From positions 4,592,920-4,656,919 of the forward strand of contig NC_051129.1 in NCBI RefSeq assembly GCF_014839805.1: 64,000 nucleotides of DNA. Reading direction: 5' to 3'. A model generated the notes under the pieces. The model saw only the letters and a list, made by a program, of their open reading frames with translations, made no database searches and was not told where the DNA came from. Positions 22,234 to 34,449 of the stretch are shown here, one piece after another (within the stretch, counting starts at the first letter, position 1; every line of letters begins with the position of its first letter). A program made the position numbers and the translations under genes. The stretch comes from Manduca sexta (Eukaryota > Arthropoda > Insecta > Lepidoptera > Sphingidae).

Positions 22234-23520
22234 TTACATATTATTTTTCCCTATATTGAACGCCTTTACTTGTTCCTGATACATTCTGTGTTTTTCTTCT
22301 AGAGTTTTAAGAGTGCTTGACGGCCTCACTCTCCCGACATTGACCATAAAATTAATTTGAACTGGTGGAACATCTTCTGCGTGTTCGGTTCCTGTGATGG
22401 AAGGTTTTGCTCGAGTTGCCGATCTAACTTTCACTTGAACGTCTCTTTCATATTCAACTTTTCCATTACATTTTCCTGCATTTGTGTCTTTTTTTGTTCG
22501 GTAATTTTTATTACCCTTTTTAGTACGTTTTGTCATCTGATCTTTTTCATCACATCTTTCTGTATTTTTTTGTATTCCAGCCGATTTGGATTTATATGGG
22601 AGAACACTTTTTAACCCTTTAGGGGCTTTTTCTTGTTTTGTTTTATTTACTAAATAAGAGGCATTGTTTTCATTTTTACAATCTTTTGAAGAATCTCGGT
22701 GTCTTGCTGATAATTCCTTTTCAATTTTCTTTTCAGCTTCAGCTTGGACTGATTTTTTATAAATCTTTAAACGATTTTCCATCCTCACCTTCTCAGAGTA
22801 TCTTTGAAGACTCCTGGCGCGTTCTAGCCGTGGTTTAATTTTCTCCATATCAGGTCCTAAACCTCCCAATTTTACATTTTGTATCGGCTGCACTGTATTA
22901 CGTCTCATGCGACGACGTGGTTGAGAAACCTCAGAAATGCTTCTAAAATTGTTATCTGCAAGTTCATCTGGTGATTTACTTCTTATATCATCCGTAAAAC
23001 GATAATCGTCTTCATAAGAATTATCAAAATTTTGGGGAACATCACTGTTCATCAGTTTTGCATAGTATATTTCATTATATGATTCGGTATTGAAAAATTC
23101 TGATACGGGATTATTGTCTTCTCCAATACTTTCTCTTTCAGTGTCACCAAATTCGGGAGACAATGACCGTATTTCATCTTTTTCTGGCATTTTTTCAACA
23201 CATTTAGTAGTGAACTGCTTGCGAAATATTTCCAAGTACGTGGCACATTTGGCCTTTTGTCTGTCTTTATTGACAAGGTAATTTTTTTGTTGCGTTTCCT
23301 TTTTTTGCTTGTCGATATTACCTTGCATATTTCCATTATCTATTTTCTGTTTTCTTTTACGATCTTTTGGTATTTTTATCAATACGTCTTTTTCATAAAA
23401 CGGGACAAGTATTGTGTCAACATTTTCCTCGGATACTTGTTTCACGATAACTTTTCTATTAAATTCTTCTTCGAGACTATCGACTGATATATCACTACCA
23501 GAAGTGAAATGTTTCTCCAT
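22234..23520 (-). CDS. Intronless 428-codon gene; charged coiled-coil protein, possibly JHY-like
   Basis: One uninterrupted frame from ATG (23518-23520) to TAA, by far the longest in the window and clearly more G+C-rich than its flanks. The protein is hydrophilic with no signal peptide or membrane segment. Residues 1-60 are acidic then strongly basic (PKDRKRKQK at 51-59), and 115-200 are acidic and Ser-rich. A conserved-looking core at 216-270 runs VKLGGLGPDMEKIKP and then a long charged helix. The helix motif L-E-x(7)-Y-S-E-K-V-R-x-E-N (232-249) is echoed near the C-terminus as L-E-x(5)-Y-Q-E-Q-V-K-x-F-N (407-422). Residues 290-375 are Lys-rich. The GGLGPD-plus-helix pattern reminds me of JHY, a vertebrate ciliary/axonemal protein, but this is from memory and tentative. 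The lack of introns would suit a retrogene or testis gene. It would be nested in a plus-strand intron if the candidate exons at 1890 and 38315 belong together. Confidence 0.85.
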   Translation of the reverse strand: MEKHFTSGSDISVDSLEEEFNRKVIVKQVSEENVDTILVPFYEKDVLIKIPKDRKRKQKIDNGNMQGNIDKQKKETQQKNYLVNKDRQKAKCATYLEIFRKQFTTKCVEKMPEKDEIRSLSPEFGDTERESIGEDNNPVSEFFNTESYNEIYYAKLMNSDVPQNFDNSYEDDYRFTDDIRSKSPDELADNNFRSISEVSQPRRRMRRNTVQPIQNVKLGGLGPDMEKIKPRLERARSLQRYSEKVRMENRLKIYKKSVQAEAEKKIEKELSARHRDSSKDCKNENNASYLVNKTKQEKAPKGLKSVLPYKSKSAGIQKNTERCDEKDQMTKRTKKGNKNYRTKKDTNAGKCNGKVEYERDVQVKVRSATRAKPSITGTEHAEDVPPVQINFMVNVGRVRPSSTLKTLEEKHRMYQEQVKAFNIGKNNM

Positions 23521-25394
23521 AATTTTGGAGAAATTATTTTATATCTTCAATTGACATTTGACAAGTATATAAATAAAGTGACGTCTCGGTTATGTCGTTA
23601 CGATATGACATTAATATATTTTGAATAAATTTATCAGACATTTTGGTACAATATATCAAAAAGTTTCAATACTCTCCATTACACAAAAAATAATACTGAC
23701 GTGTGCACAAAATGTGAGCTACATTAGTCAAATTGAATGAATAATTAAGAACGTTTAAAATTGATTTATCAGCTAGCTATCTGTTAAAACAAATGCAGTG
23801 CATAAATCGTTGAACTGTCAAAAGTTAGTACACGCAGAAATGTTGGCAGCTTGCCAGTATTCGAATAAGGATGACAGTCGACTAAGCAAAACAAGTCAAC
23901 GTAATTTAAATCATCCTTGGATATAGCCTATGCAATCTTCAATTCTATTTAAAGAACTAATGTAGAGTCTATGTATTCAGTTGGAAATAAAATCCAAAAG
24001 CGAGTACCTATAATACTATTAGTTTAGCCAAGTTTGTATTTGTTTTATGCTCATAGTAATAAATGGGAAGACTATTATCAGTCTACCAGGGAATATAGTA
24101 TTATCTTTCTCATCTTTACTTCTCTTCTCTTCTTTGATTACTTAATAGTCTTTCATTTATTGTATTTCCAATATAAAATCTCTTTATTTATATAAAAATT
24201 TCTCATGTACACTTGAGTTATCATAAGTGTAATTATGTTCGCCTACGTGATGAATAAATCATTTTATTTTTTGTATGAATGCAACAATAATTTATAAAAT
24301 AAATTTTGGCCAAGCATAGTCAGTTTTATAACTAACATATCCACTTATATCGTCAGAAGCAGTAATAAACATTGATGGTAATCATCAACAAGTGTTTCGC
24401 TCGTTTCGTAATTCATTTGCATAAAAAGCTTTTCACTAAAATGAAGCAGTCAACGAGCAAGCACCTGTACAAGTGCACACAGAATTACATAGAGCATAAA
24501 GTACTCCACGCAGCGCGAAGTGAAGTTTGATTGACTCGCTCCCATTGACAGTTTTGTGTGCGAATATTCAACAAATGGTATTCGAAATCGCGGCGTACGT
24601 GTTTCAATGGAATGTCGATTCAACTGTTTCGAGCGAAGATGATTCAAAGCGGTTTTGAAATGATTGAGTCGATCTTTTATGTCTCTAATGATCTTTTGGG
24701 CGGGGGAAGAGAATTATCGTATAAATACTGCTTACTAACCACATATACCAACTTTGTACGAGTGATTGATTACTAATATCGTCTTAATTATAATCATTCT
24801 AATCAAAGTATACCAATTACACTGTATTTGTGGATCATACAACATAACTCTCGGTGCAGGTATCAAACCCACTGCTATTTAATATTATTCACATTTTCGC
24901 CTAGGTTATAGAAGCTGTCTTGTCCCAAAGGACAGAGCCAGTTAGGAAAAAAAATAGAAGCTGTAAAATCCAGTATCTGAAACTCTTTTTCCAGAACAAC
25001 GACGCTTGGACCAACCTATTTTTGCCAATTACAATTACCCTTTAACATTTTGGCCCACAAACCTACTAAAATCAATCATTCTTCGTAATAATTAAGGGTA
25101 TTAAAGGATAGTTTCCAAAGCTACTTTATACTAAGATATTAATTTACAGTGTTGACATAAATCTCATTCATACCATTCTCGCGTCAGTCATAAGTTCATT
25201 CGTGTCATTCATTCATTGTATACGAGGGCTTGTAACTCGCGGTCAAGTGTCTTGAGTGAATCAAGCCAAGTAAGAAAATCACCTACGTATCTACATTCTA
25301 CTCGTACGTATAACCCTACCACGTTAAGAATCGCTTGAGTAGCAGGGTCATGGACGGTATTACATTACGTTTATATTTTACACGTTTATATTTA
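23521..25394. other. 5' flank of the minus-strand gene; no further gene seen
   Basis: No TATA box is obvious upstream of 23520. Around 24450-24650 base composition is more even and includes CGAAATCGCGGCGTACGTG, but no frame has good splice signals. A tRNA-like scrap near 24850 may be SINE debris. Confidence 0.4.
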
Positions 25395-25560
25395 TAATGA
25401 TTTCTTATGTTTACGCAAATGTTAATTAAAATTAAACTGTTTTTCGGATTATATCGCGGTTTTAATATTTCGGTTTTTTGCTTTACTGCGGCCTTCGTGG
25501 TCATGGGGACTGAGGTGTTGTTCATCCGTAAAGTCAAAGTTACAATATCTACCTATATTT
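25395..25560 (-). repeat. Repeat family R3 (inverted copy)
   Basis: In reverse complement it contains the core CCATGACCACGAAGGC, then AACCGCGATATAATCCGA and TAATTTTAATTAACATTTG. It also has AGATATTGTAACTTTGAC, as at 14648-14815. Confidence 0.65.
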
Positions 25561-25946
25561 TACAAAATGAATCCGAAAAGTAGTTAAATCTAAATTCTAA
25601 TCATTAAAAAAGTATCATATTGAATGATTTTTAAATAAAAACATCGATTTATTCTAATTTAGACGGAATGTAGTAAATCAAGTCATAATAATTACTGGTA
25701 ATACGACCTTCCCATCTGCCTATAAAATACATAAAATGCATACAAAATATTTAAGAAACATCCTCTTATTACCACATGTAAACCTCAATTGTGCCACAAA
25801 TTAAAATTACTAGCATTAATGGAAATATCAACTGACCTTTCCGAATTTGAATATTTAAATATTACTAATATCCAGTTAATTGCAATACTACAGATGCGTG
25901 AGAAAATAGACTTCACTTTTAAGATTACTGTAATCTAATATTTACG

Positions 25947-26296
25947 GCTAGTAATGCTAACCTCTATCAATAAATTCTTTAGATTTATATTCACGCTTGT
26001 AACCTAAAAAGGCTAGCATAAAAATAACTACTATAATCACATGTCTCAGAAGAAAAAAGAAAAAAGTATTTTCCATAATAGAACTGGCTAAACTAAAACG
26101 CTAGAGCCATTATCTAGACAAGTTAGTAATGTTAACCTCTATCAATAAATTCTTAAGACTTATATCTATACTTGTACACTAAAGAAGCTAGCATAAGTAT
26201 AACTAATACAATCACATTCTTTAGAAGGACAAAAATCCTTTCTATAGTGGATCATAAAGCTCATCTACGAAGATAGAGCCATTTTTATAGACATAT
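25947..26296 (+). repeat. Diverged tandem duplication, period 175 bp
   Basis: Two units begin GCTAGTAATGCTAACCTCT (25947) and GTTAGTAATGTTAACCTCT (26122). Both share CTATCAATAAATTCTT, a GCTAGCATAA segment and TAGAGCCAT near the end. Confidence 0.8.
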
Positions 26297-26354
26297 GCCT
26301 ACAAACTAAATGGATAGACAACTATGATTCCTCTAGAATTAAGGTGTGGAAATG

Positions 26355-26470
26355 TGGAAAGACGACTTGTGGACGACAACGACGATGCAGACCGCTCTTG
26401 ACAAGTTGGTCTGGAAATAATTAATAGAGGCCTATTATCAGCAGTGGACAGGCTAATGATGATGATAAAA
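26355..26470 (+). repeat. LINE 3'-end remnant
   Basis: TTAATAGAGGCCTATTATCA then GCAGTGGACAGGCTAATGAT followed by a (GAT)n-like tail. This is the common 3' end of lepidopteran non-LTR retrotransposons (a GGAGGCCTATGTCCAGCAG-type motif). No reverse transcriptase sequence is left. Confidence 0.6.
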
Positions 26471-28484
26471 TTCTAAATTGTGACGACATATTTCCTCATT
26501 TGATTGCTTAGACCATAAAAAAGGCATGCTAGCTAATTTCAAAATTGAGCAAATGACATAAAATGGCATTGTATATTTTCGTATCAATATCTCCCACTGA
26601 CCCATTTCTCATAGAATTACACGATCTAAAACGAACAATACTTTTAAGTCCGCAATCTAAGGCTGTTACAAAACTAAACAATAGTACGTAATGAGTAGAA
26701 CCGGAGCAGTCCTGGTTAGTAGCTGGACGCATGCCAAAGTCCAACAGAGATAACGGATTGGGGCCATGCCTCCCTTTGCCCGATTTTCACCGCGCACAGC
26801 CATCCACAATACTTATTTCACTTTTTAAACATTTCGTATTCACTGTAATTTATTTAGTTGCAATCTATTGTGCCAGTGTTTCAATTCAGAATTCATATTC
26901 TGCAGAATAATGTGCTGGTAACGTTTTAAACATTTATGTAAAGAGGATTCTCTTCCATTATTTTGAGTTTTCTTTTTCGAACTAGGAACTGAAAATCACG
27001 TTTGTTACTTGATAGTAAGTCTTTAAAATAGGAATGAGTTCTTTCTTACAAGTCAATAATTCGTCAAAAGTGGTATACAGTTTTTATGAACGAAGCCATT
27101 CCGAAACCATACCTCAATTTTTTTTATTATGTTTTGGGGAACTGTTACAGAAAATATAATTAATTTTCTTCGCAAAGAAGCAACGTATTACGATATTTAG
27201 CCAAATATGACACATAGGGTAATTTTGAAAAATCGTTAATAATTGAAACCACATTCGTCTTTACCTCTGCTAATTTTGTACCAAAAAATAATAATGATTA
27301 ACGAATGGTTCATAAAAATCCTGGTTATTGTTTTCTATTTTCTTATTATTTTGTAGTTTATGCGGACATGGTATGTTCGTGATTAATTCTGACTAAAATT
27401 GTGATGTTGCTATTACGACGAATTCTCTTAGAGTAGTAGTGCCATTTGGGTGTGTAAAATCAAAATTACTTTTTCTTGATATTTATTTTATTCGAAACAC
27501 ACACATTTATTTTACATATTCAGTTTGAGTTGATTTACTTGTATTTTCAAGAAGATTATTGTGTGGTTTCATTTAGTAACGCAATGTTAAAATAAGAGTG
27601 GTTATTTTATAAATGGCACTTATTACGGCCTATGGACGTGGAAATATTTAATAAATATCTCTGAGCTTCGGCATGATGTAGTTTTGTTGCAGTATTAAAC
27701 TTGAGCAGTAAATTCTGCAAGTTCTTAGCATGAACCGCTTTGGACGACGGAATATTATTTACTATCGTTGTAATATGTTATTACTTTATAGAATAGTTGT
27801 GTCCGCGTGAAGTATTTGTATCATTTATTGAGTTATTCCTTGACTTTTTTAAACAAAAAGTTCACCAGAGTCAATTATGAACAATATAGTAAATTGTGTA
27901 TAGAAATCCCCTTTTTACGGGACGAGTGAAAAAATACCCAAGTCCATCCTTTGTTGATATTGCTCGCAATTTGAACTGTGATGTGCATTTCTTGACATTA
28001 ACAAGTAACATATTATTGTTCTGTTACCTACTTTAAAACATTCGATACGTTTGTGATAAGTCAAAAATCTTAATTGAGTGATTTTAAATGTATTTAATGA
28101 ATGCGGGCCGCTTACAGTAGGCCATCAGTAGGACATCCTGCGGCTGATGATGATGATGAAACATTTAAACAATTAGCCTGGACTTTAACAAGTTTACTTA
28201 AAAAAACTAGGGCCTCCATTGACTTTATTTGATTACAAAATATTATTACTACATGGTTTCAAACTTCACATACCTATACTGCTGTGGCCATCGAGAGGGT
28301 AGTAAGGCAGAAAAGACGCTTCTGTTCTATTACTTGGTTAACTAGGTTATCTTATCGTTCTTATTTTTGTTCATTAAACAAGAAAATGCATTTAAAATTT
28401 ACTTATGAAACCTAGATAGGAAAAAAGTTCGTTTAACGCACATTCCAAATCAGTAATAAAAAAAATTGGCCGCCTTTGACTTAC
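26471..28484. other. No gene seen
   Basis: A+T-rich. A (GAT)n tract near 28146 may be another LINE tail. No coding-like segment. Confidence 0.45.
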
Positions 28485-28640
28485 TTCTCGACCACGGCAG
28501 TGTAGCAAAGCCATGACGATACGATCTAATGTGCCGACATATTTGTGACGACAAAGCCTTGTGATCTGACATACATGTGACACCCACGAGGCCCATTGTG
28601 CCACCGAATGTCCCTCTAAATGCCAATGATCAAGATCGCA
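28485..28640 (-). other. Coding-like minus-strand segment ending in a donor-like GTAAGT
   Basis: Base composition is near 50% G+C and two minus-strand frames are open across it. One contains HLEGHSVAQWASWVSHVC; the other contains GTMGLVGVTCMSDHK. It ends at a GTAAGT (28479-28484), with a possible acceptor ATTTAG at 28616. I do not recognise either protein. It could be an exon, a repeat fragment or chance. Confidence 0.25.
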
Positions 28641-28830
28641 TTCATGGTTATTACCATTTAGATTAGAATCGTATGGTACAAATAGCATTCATTCATCAAA
28701 TTCAATGTTATCGTGCTTATGTGTTAGGTGTTAAGGTCGAGATTATTGACTGACTCACAATGTTGTGAATTAACATCGGATAAACATTTGAAAAAGGAAC
28801 GATGAAATAACAACTTTCTGAAACTATACC

Positions 28831-28839
28831 ATGTTCAAG
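28831..28839 (+). CDS. Possible first coding exon (Met-Phe-Lys), speculative
   Basis: ATGTTCAAG is directly followed by GTAAGA. Insect cuticle-protein genes typically have a first exon coding for only a few residues such as MFK or MKF before the first intron. I could not find a matching second exon coding for the rest of a signal peptide in the following few kilobases, so this rests on nine codon bases and a donor. Confidence 0.12.
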
Positions 28840-28966
28840 GTAAGAAAAAAAAATGTAAACAATATATTCTATAATGCTTTTGTTCGAAATCGTTTATAGC
28901 TATGATATTTAGGTACTTGGAATTTTTATCCTTTCCTGCATAGTTATATGAAAGACTCTAATATAA

Positions 28967-29596
28967 TAATAATATATTTATTTCTGAAAGTTTTAACAAT
29001 ACACATTAAGTCTCCAGACTTCTGAACTAGGTGTAAACCTGTGTTACAGAAGTCAATTGAGTCAGAATGTGGTTGAATGTGAGCCGTAAGCAATTTCTAA
29101 AATACGGCAAATTGAAAAACGGATCCATCCAGCTATCATGTTAAAATCGGCTTATATTCTCTTAACCATTCGACCACGGTGATTAATCACGGTATTTGTT
29201 GGTGGAAGGATATATTTTATATCCACCCGTATAGCGACCATAGTACACAAAGTGTTAAAACTCGCCATACGGATCAGCCTGTGTATATCCGGTTTCAAGA
29301 GGCCGGCGCAAATGTGTCAACTGTCGAGGGGTAATCATCCCTCGTTAGTCAATATTCTCATGAATCTCACTCCATCAGGTGCAGTGATGGATATATACGC
29401 GGGTGCGTATAAAAAAAATATCTATCGTAGTATTCCAGTCAGTAGAAACCTGGCATTCCTCCACGACTTCCACGGAGATATACAACTATTCATAAGCCTA
29501 TATCAGAACGGATACATACAACTATACTATAACTATACATAATGTCATATCAGAATGGATTAAATTAAATGATATTAGTTACAAACAACGGTTAAA
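28967..29596. other. Probable degraded repeats, no gene
   Basis: An AATAATAAT run near 28968 precedes a moderately G+C-rich stretch that reads like old repeat DNA. Around 29252-29542 a plus-strand frame is open, but it begins without an ATG and shows no domain. Confidence 0.35.
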
Positions 29597-29778
29597 TCTA
29601 CACTAATATATAAAGCTGAAAAATGTGTTTGCTTGAACGCGTTAATCTCAAGAACTACTAAACCGATGTTTCTCTAATAGAAAACTACATTACTCCTGTA
29701 TAGGCTACTTTTTATCCCGGGAAAATATATAACGGAACTATTAAACGTTCTCAGGGCGAAGACGCAAGCAAAAGCTAT
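29597..29778 (+). mobile_element. Short Helitron remnant
   Basis: TCTACACTAATATATAAAGC, TTTGCTTGAACGCGTTAATC, and an end at AGCAAAAGCTAT where CTAG is expected. The preceding base is A. About 180 bp, with no tandem array. Confidence 0.7.
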
Positions 29779-32700
29779 AATAAAATAGGCGTTACAAAGG
29801 TGAACAACATATTTAGTTCTCCTTAAAAGGAATGTTCAAGGATCTTCGAGGATCATTGCTACAGTTTTCTAAAAAAAGACTAGTTAGCATTTATTTTTTC
29901 TCGTATCTCATGATTAAAATGAAATCTTTATTGTACTATTTTATTTCAAAATGTCAGAAAAAAGCTTCCGTTGATTGTAATTGTATATTCTTTTATAAAA
30001 ATAGACTTGTGGCATTATTATCTGGAGCAATTTTTTATCGGAATTGAAATATGAATAAACTCGATTATGGTATCATTGGTTGGTTATTCAAAAACAGGTC
30101 TATTTTATACATATTTTAAAACTAGTATACTAAGTTTGAGCGATATATCAATTTGTACTAAAATAACAAAATTGATTATATAAACAATATTGATTTACCA
30201 TTCCAATTCATCTAAACAGCCCGCTTAAAATGCGAGCTGCGTCAATTAATTTTATTGCCAAATTCCGATAATATCAATGGATCGTTATATTTAGTTCCGG
30301 ATCACAATTCTACTCCATGCCTTAACATCTAACCGGTATAAAATGTACCCTATCACAGATGACCCAATTAAACTGACAATTCCATCAATCTGTCAAAAAA
30401 ATATAATGTGATCTCTATGTAAATATGCAAAAATTATAAAAAAAAAAACACATAAAAGTTACGCAAAAGTATCACACTTCATCAGCCATCATCAAATAAA
30501 GAAATAAACATAACGGAGTGAATAATAAAACGACAATAGTGCGTAGGCGCTCCACTTCGATCTTCTTCGGTTTTTTGTTGTGGCCGAACACGAATTTTAA
30601 ATTATTTGACCGAATAACGATTACATAATACTAAATACAATAACATGATGTTAGTTTTATTGCATATATCGGTTAACGATGCAGGTCATTTGATGTTTAT
30701 TTCCTCTGCCAATAGTCCACAATTAAAGAAGATAATGAATATACTAGTCTTAAGAGGAAAATATTCCTGTTAAGGTACGGGTGGTGGTGGTATATAAGCT
30801 CCGAGATATATCACTTAACACGCAACCACATGTCTTGTCTTGTCTTTCTATAATATTACCCTCGCTAATCCGCTCCATCCATGATAGTCACAACAATAAT
30901 GATAGTCTTGACCACTTGTTCAAAATTAAAAATATACCTATTATAAGAAGTGTATCATATTAGTTACTTAGTGATAAGTATTGACTATTGTATGCTAAAG
31001 GCTAAACTAAAACCTAATAGTACATGAAAATATGTAATAATTATACTAGCCGAATATTCGGTAAACGATAACTAACAGCAATTCATCACTACAAATACAC
31101 GCCTTTATTTTAATCTACATAATATGCCCATATAACTCATGTGATAAGAAAATCGTGCATAACCAATTGTGGATGAATATTAAAAAAAATCAAAAACTAA
31201 TAAAACATTAAATGTCAATTGCCAATGCCACAACGATAAATCTGTATCGGCCTAATTAAAAATTTTATGAGAATTTTTATAATATTATATTTTATACTAA
31301 ATTTTAATTATAAACGAAGGATATCTTTGGGTAATAAATCTAACGATGCGTAGTAAATTGACATTAATATTTAATCGATTTAAACTGTGCCGATAATAAT
31401 GCATAAATATATAAGTTCCATAGGTATATTACACAATTTAAATATTTGCATATTTACTCGTTAATTTAGGTGTTAAAAACAAATTTAAAAATAATTTTTG
31501 TGTCGAAATGTTAGCGTACTAGTTGCGGATTTGCCTCCCTTTGGGGATAAAATGTGAACTTATTTTTATATTATGCAAATAAAATCATTATAAAATATTA
31601 AACATATTGTAATATGTAGTGATTTTTTTCCATAGTAGTCTAATATATCGTATCGTATTATAATAATTTGGTCGTGCCAATATTTGAAAAAAAAAATCCG
31701 CGATTTTCGCTAGTTTCAAAAAAAATATTGTGTCGATATTACTCTGAATATGGAATTATTTATCTGCAAACTGCACCACTTTTATCGGAGAACAAATGCC
31801 TATGACAGTCCCCCAGTATACGTTTGTATATATAAACTGCATAAATAAATAATTTACAGTAAAAATCATTGCAAAATAGTCTGTATTTACAATAACATAA
31901 AGTTAAATTTAACAAAGTCCAGTCCGTCCAGCAAGATGAGCGATGACTTGCCAACTCGTAGCCAGATGGAGTGAACTGAAGATTGAGTTAAACGGCTCAG
32001 AGGGATTTGAACGAGGAAGATGAAACAGGCATTTCTAACACTGTTAACAATTACCTTGAAACAATATACTTAGGTGAAGTTTATTTAAAATATATATGAT
32101 AATATTCGTAGTTACAGGATATATTCTCTGAAGTTATTTATTATTAGTTAATTACTTTTTAGGAAATCATCTCTCCCCTCCTCCCATTCTAAGAGTTCCT
32201 TCTCCTTCCCGCACAATTCCTTCCCAGTTACCTCTCCCAAGTTTCCTCCAGGGCTCTGCCTGAGTCGGGAAATTCCAGTATGCCATTCGCAGATTTTCCG
32301 CGGTGTTGACTGCAGGATCCGATACCAAAATAAAAACTCCTAAGGCTACCTAAACATAAATCAAATAGACGGTAAAACAACGAATATTAGTTCACAAATA
32401 TCCAAGGAAAGAATTTAAAGGTAAACTCAAGGTGTTGACGATAAAACGAATAAAGATGTAACCCATCAAATTAGAAGCAACCTTTAATTAAACTGCATTC
32501 AGTAAGGCGTTACCGATCGTCTCAATCGAATTGCTAATTATGTTATAACAATTATCGTGTCTGGTTTACAATAGTTTAGTACTTTTTAATAGTAATAACA
32601 ATAGTTAAATTTTATGGAATAATTACCTGAGGCAATTAAGAAAGAATTGCTATTAGCTCATTTATAACTTCAAATGAATGTCAAACGCCAAATAAAAGTT

Positions 32701-33724
32701 AAGATTCATTGACTAATAATAATGGATAGATAGACAATAAATTGTCATAAATTGCTAATTAATTTTCGATGTTTTAAAAATCTAATTTGATTGGTAGTAG
32801 TGGCGAAGGGTGACATTTTCTATTTAGAACCCGATACAACATATAGGTACCTTCTACTTATATGCATAAATGCTTTTTTCAAATCGTTCTAATGATAATT
32901 TGATTTCACATAAGTTACGAAAGGGAAGACAGCAGGAACCGCATTATAGAGACTCTTCGCCATTGATTGGTAGGTTTCAGAAACATCTAAATTTATTTTT
33001 TGCAAAATCCAAAGACCTGGATATTGACATCTGTGAATTGTATAGTTGTGGCTAAGGTTCCGAGCGATTGTATTTTGCTGACAAACACAATCAAGAGCTT
33101 ACCTAGGAGAGGAGAGGCATGGGAAGGCAGCAATCTCCCATGGATTCAACACAGAACATACTTTTGTATAATACGTTGAATTATACTCCGCATTGCGGGG
33201 GGCCTGAATAAAAATTTGACAGTTGCTCCTCCCCTGAGATGAAATCTGTGTACGCCCAATACTACAATAGTATGAAAGTGACTAATCTGGGCGACACATT
33301 GACAGCGTCTACGCGGAGCCTTCCCAACACAATATAAAATGTATTGGAACATTTTATATATAAAAACCACCTGTATATTAAGTACTTACATTCTGCAATA
33401 AAGGATTTCTATTAAAAAAAAAAGAGTTGGGCCTTTACGCATGAGCAATCTACCCAATACCTACTACAATAACAAATATCCAACAATAGTGTTAACAGAA
33501 GTAATAATCAATGTCAATCATGGCTTGAACACCAACAATAAACATGATACATTGAAGAAATATGTTAATTTTATGACAACTAGCGTAAATAACTTTACAA
33601 TGGCGCCTGTTATTTACTTTGCCATTGTTATACAAATTAATGTCAACTTGAACAATAAGTGGGTGAAGTTATGGGGATTTTCTGACATATTTTAAATAAT
33701 CGCGTGAGAAACACGAATTTTTAA
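29779..33724. other. Long A+T-rich stretch, no gene
   Basis: About 3.9 kb with dense stops. Exceptions are a pyrimidine-rich tract at about 32165-32265 and a motif at about 32924-32972 shared with 9430. There is also a frame at 33441-33695 starting ATGAGCAATCTACCC whose product is Asn-rich with no recognisable domain. None is strong enough to call. Confidence 0.45.
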
Positions 33725-33890
33725 TTATTTCTTATGTTTACTCGAATGTTAGACATTAAAATTAAACTATTTTTCGGATTTTATCACCCCTGTGACCACG
33801 AAGGCTGAAAATTCTTCGAAACGTCGTGAGAAAACTAAAATATTAAAACCGCGATAAAATCTGAAAAATAGTTAAATTTTAATGAATTAT
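33725..33890 (+). repeat. Repeat family R3, fold-back copy
   Basis: Arms at 33758-33785 (starting AAAATTAAACTATTTTTCGG) and 33856-33883 are inverted copies with about two mismatches. They flank the R3 core GTGACCACGAAGGCTG and CTTCGAAACGTCGTGAG. Confidence 0.7.
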
Positions 33891-34141
33891 ATAAAAATTT
33901 ATATTGTTAGTATAACTTTCATAATTGTATTGAATTATCAACGCTAATCTATGATTTTGTACAAAGTTTTAAGGTTATCATGATTTAAGGTACTTTATGA
34001 TTCATACTAAACAGTTTTATTACCTAATGAAACGAATGTCACTCCCTTTATGGTATTATATACCTGTCCAATTCTTACAACCAGGAGAACAAAGTATTAC
34101 AAAGTACGTGATGATAATGCTTTCAGTACTGAGACATCAAA

Positions 34142-34310
34142 TCTATATATATTAGCTGAGGAGTTTGTTTGTTTGAACGGGCTAATCTTAAGAACAACTA
34201 AACTTGATAATTTACGAATAGGAAGCTACATTACTACTACTTTTTATCTTGAGAAAATATTTATTCCGGAAGAACTTTTTTACGCGGGCGGAGACACAGG
34301 CAAAGGCTAA
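34142..34310 (+). mobile_element. Short Helitron
   Basis: Starts TCTATATATATTAGCTGAG after an A and ends CAGGCAAAGGCTAA before a T, fitting TC...CTRR. It includes GAGTTTGTTTGTTTGAACG. 169 bp and non-autonomous; an 86-codon frame running into it is not a gene. Confidence 0.75.
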
Positions 34311-34407
34311 TGTTTTATAATATTGCTCATTAACTACACTGGTAATACTATACGAAAATGCGTGCCTACTTCTGATTAGGCGTAGAATAAAGACTCAGCG
34401 CCTAATA

Positions 34408-34449
34408 AGAGTTTGGAGAGATACGCTATATACTACCTCTCCAAACTCT
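34408..34449. repeat. 13-bp perfect hairpin
   Basis: AGAGTTTGGAGAG pairs exactly with CTCTCCAAACTCT across a 16-nt loop. It is not at the edge of any recognised element. Confidence 0.8.
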
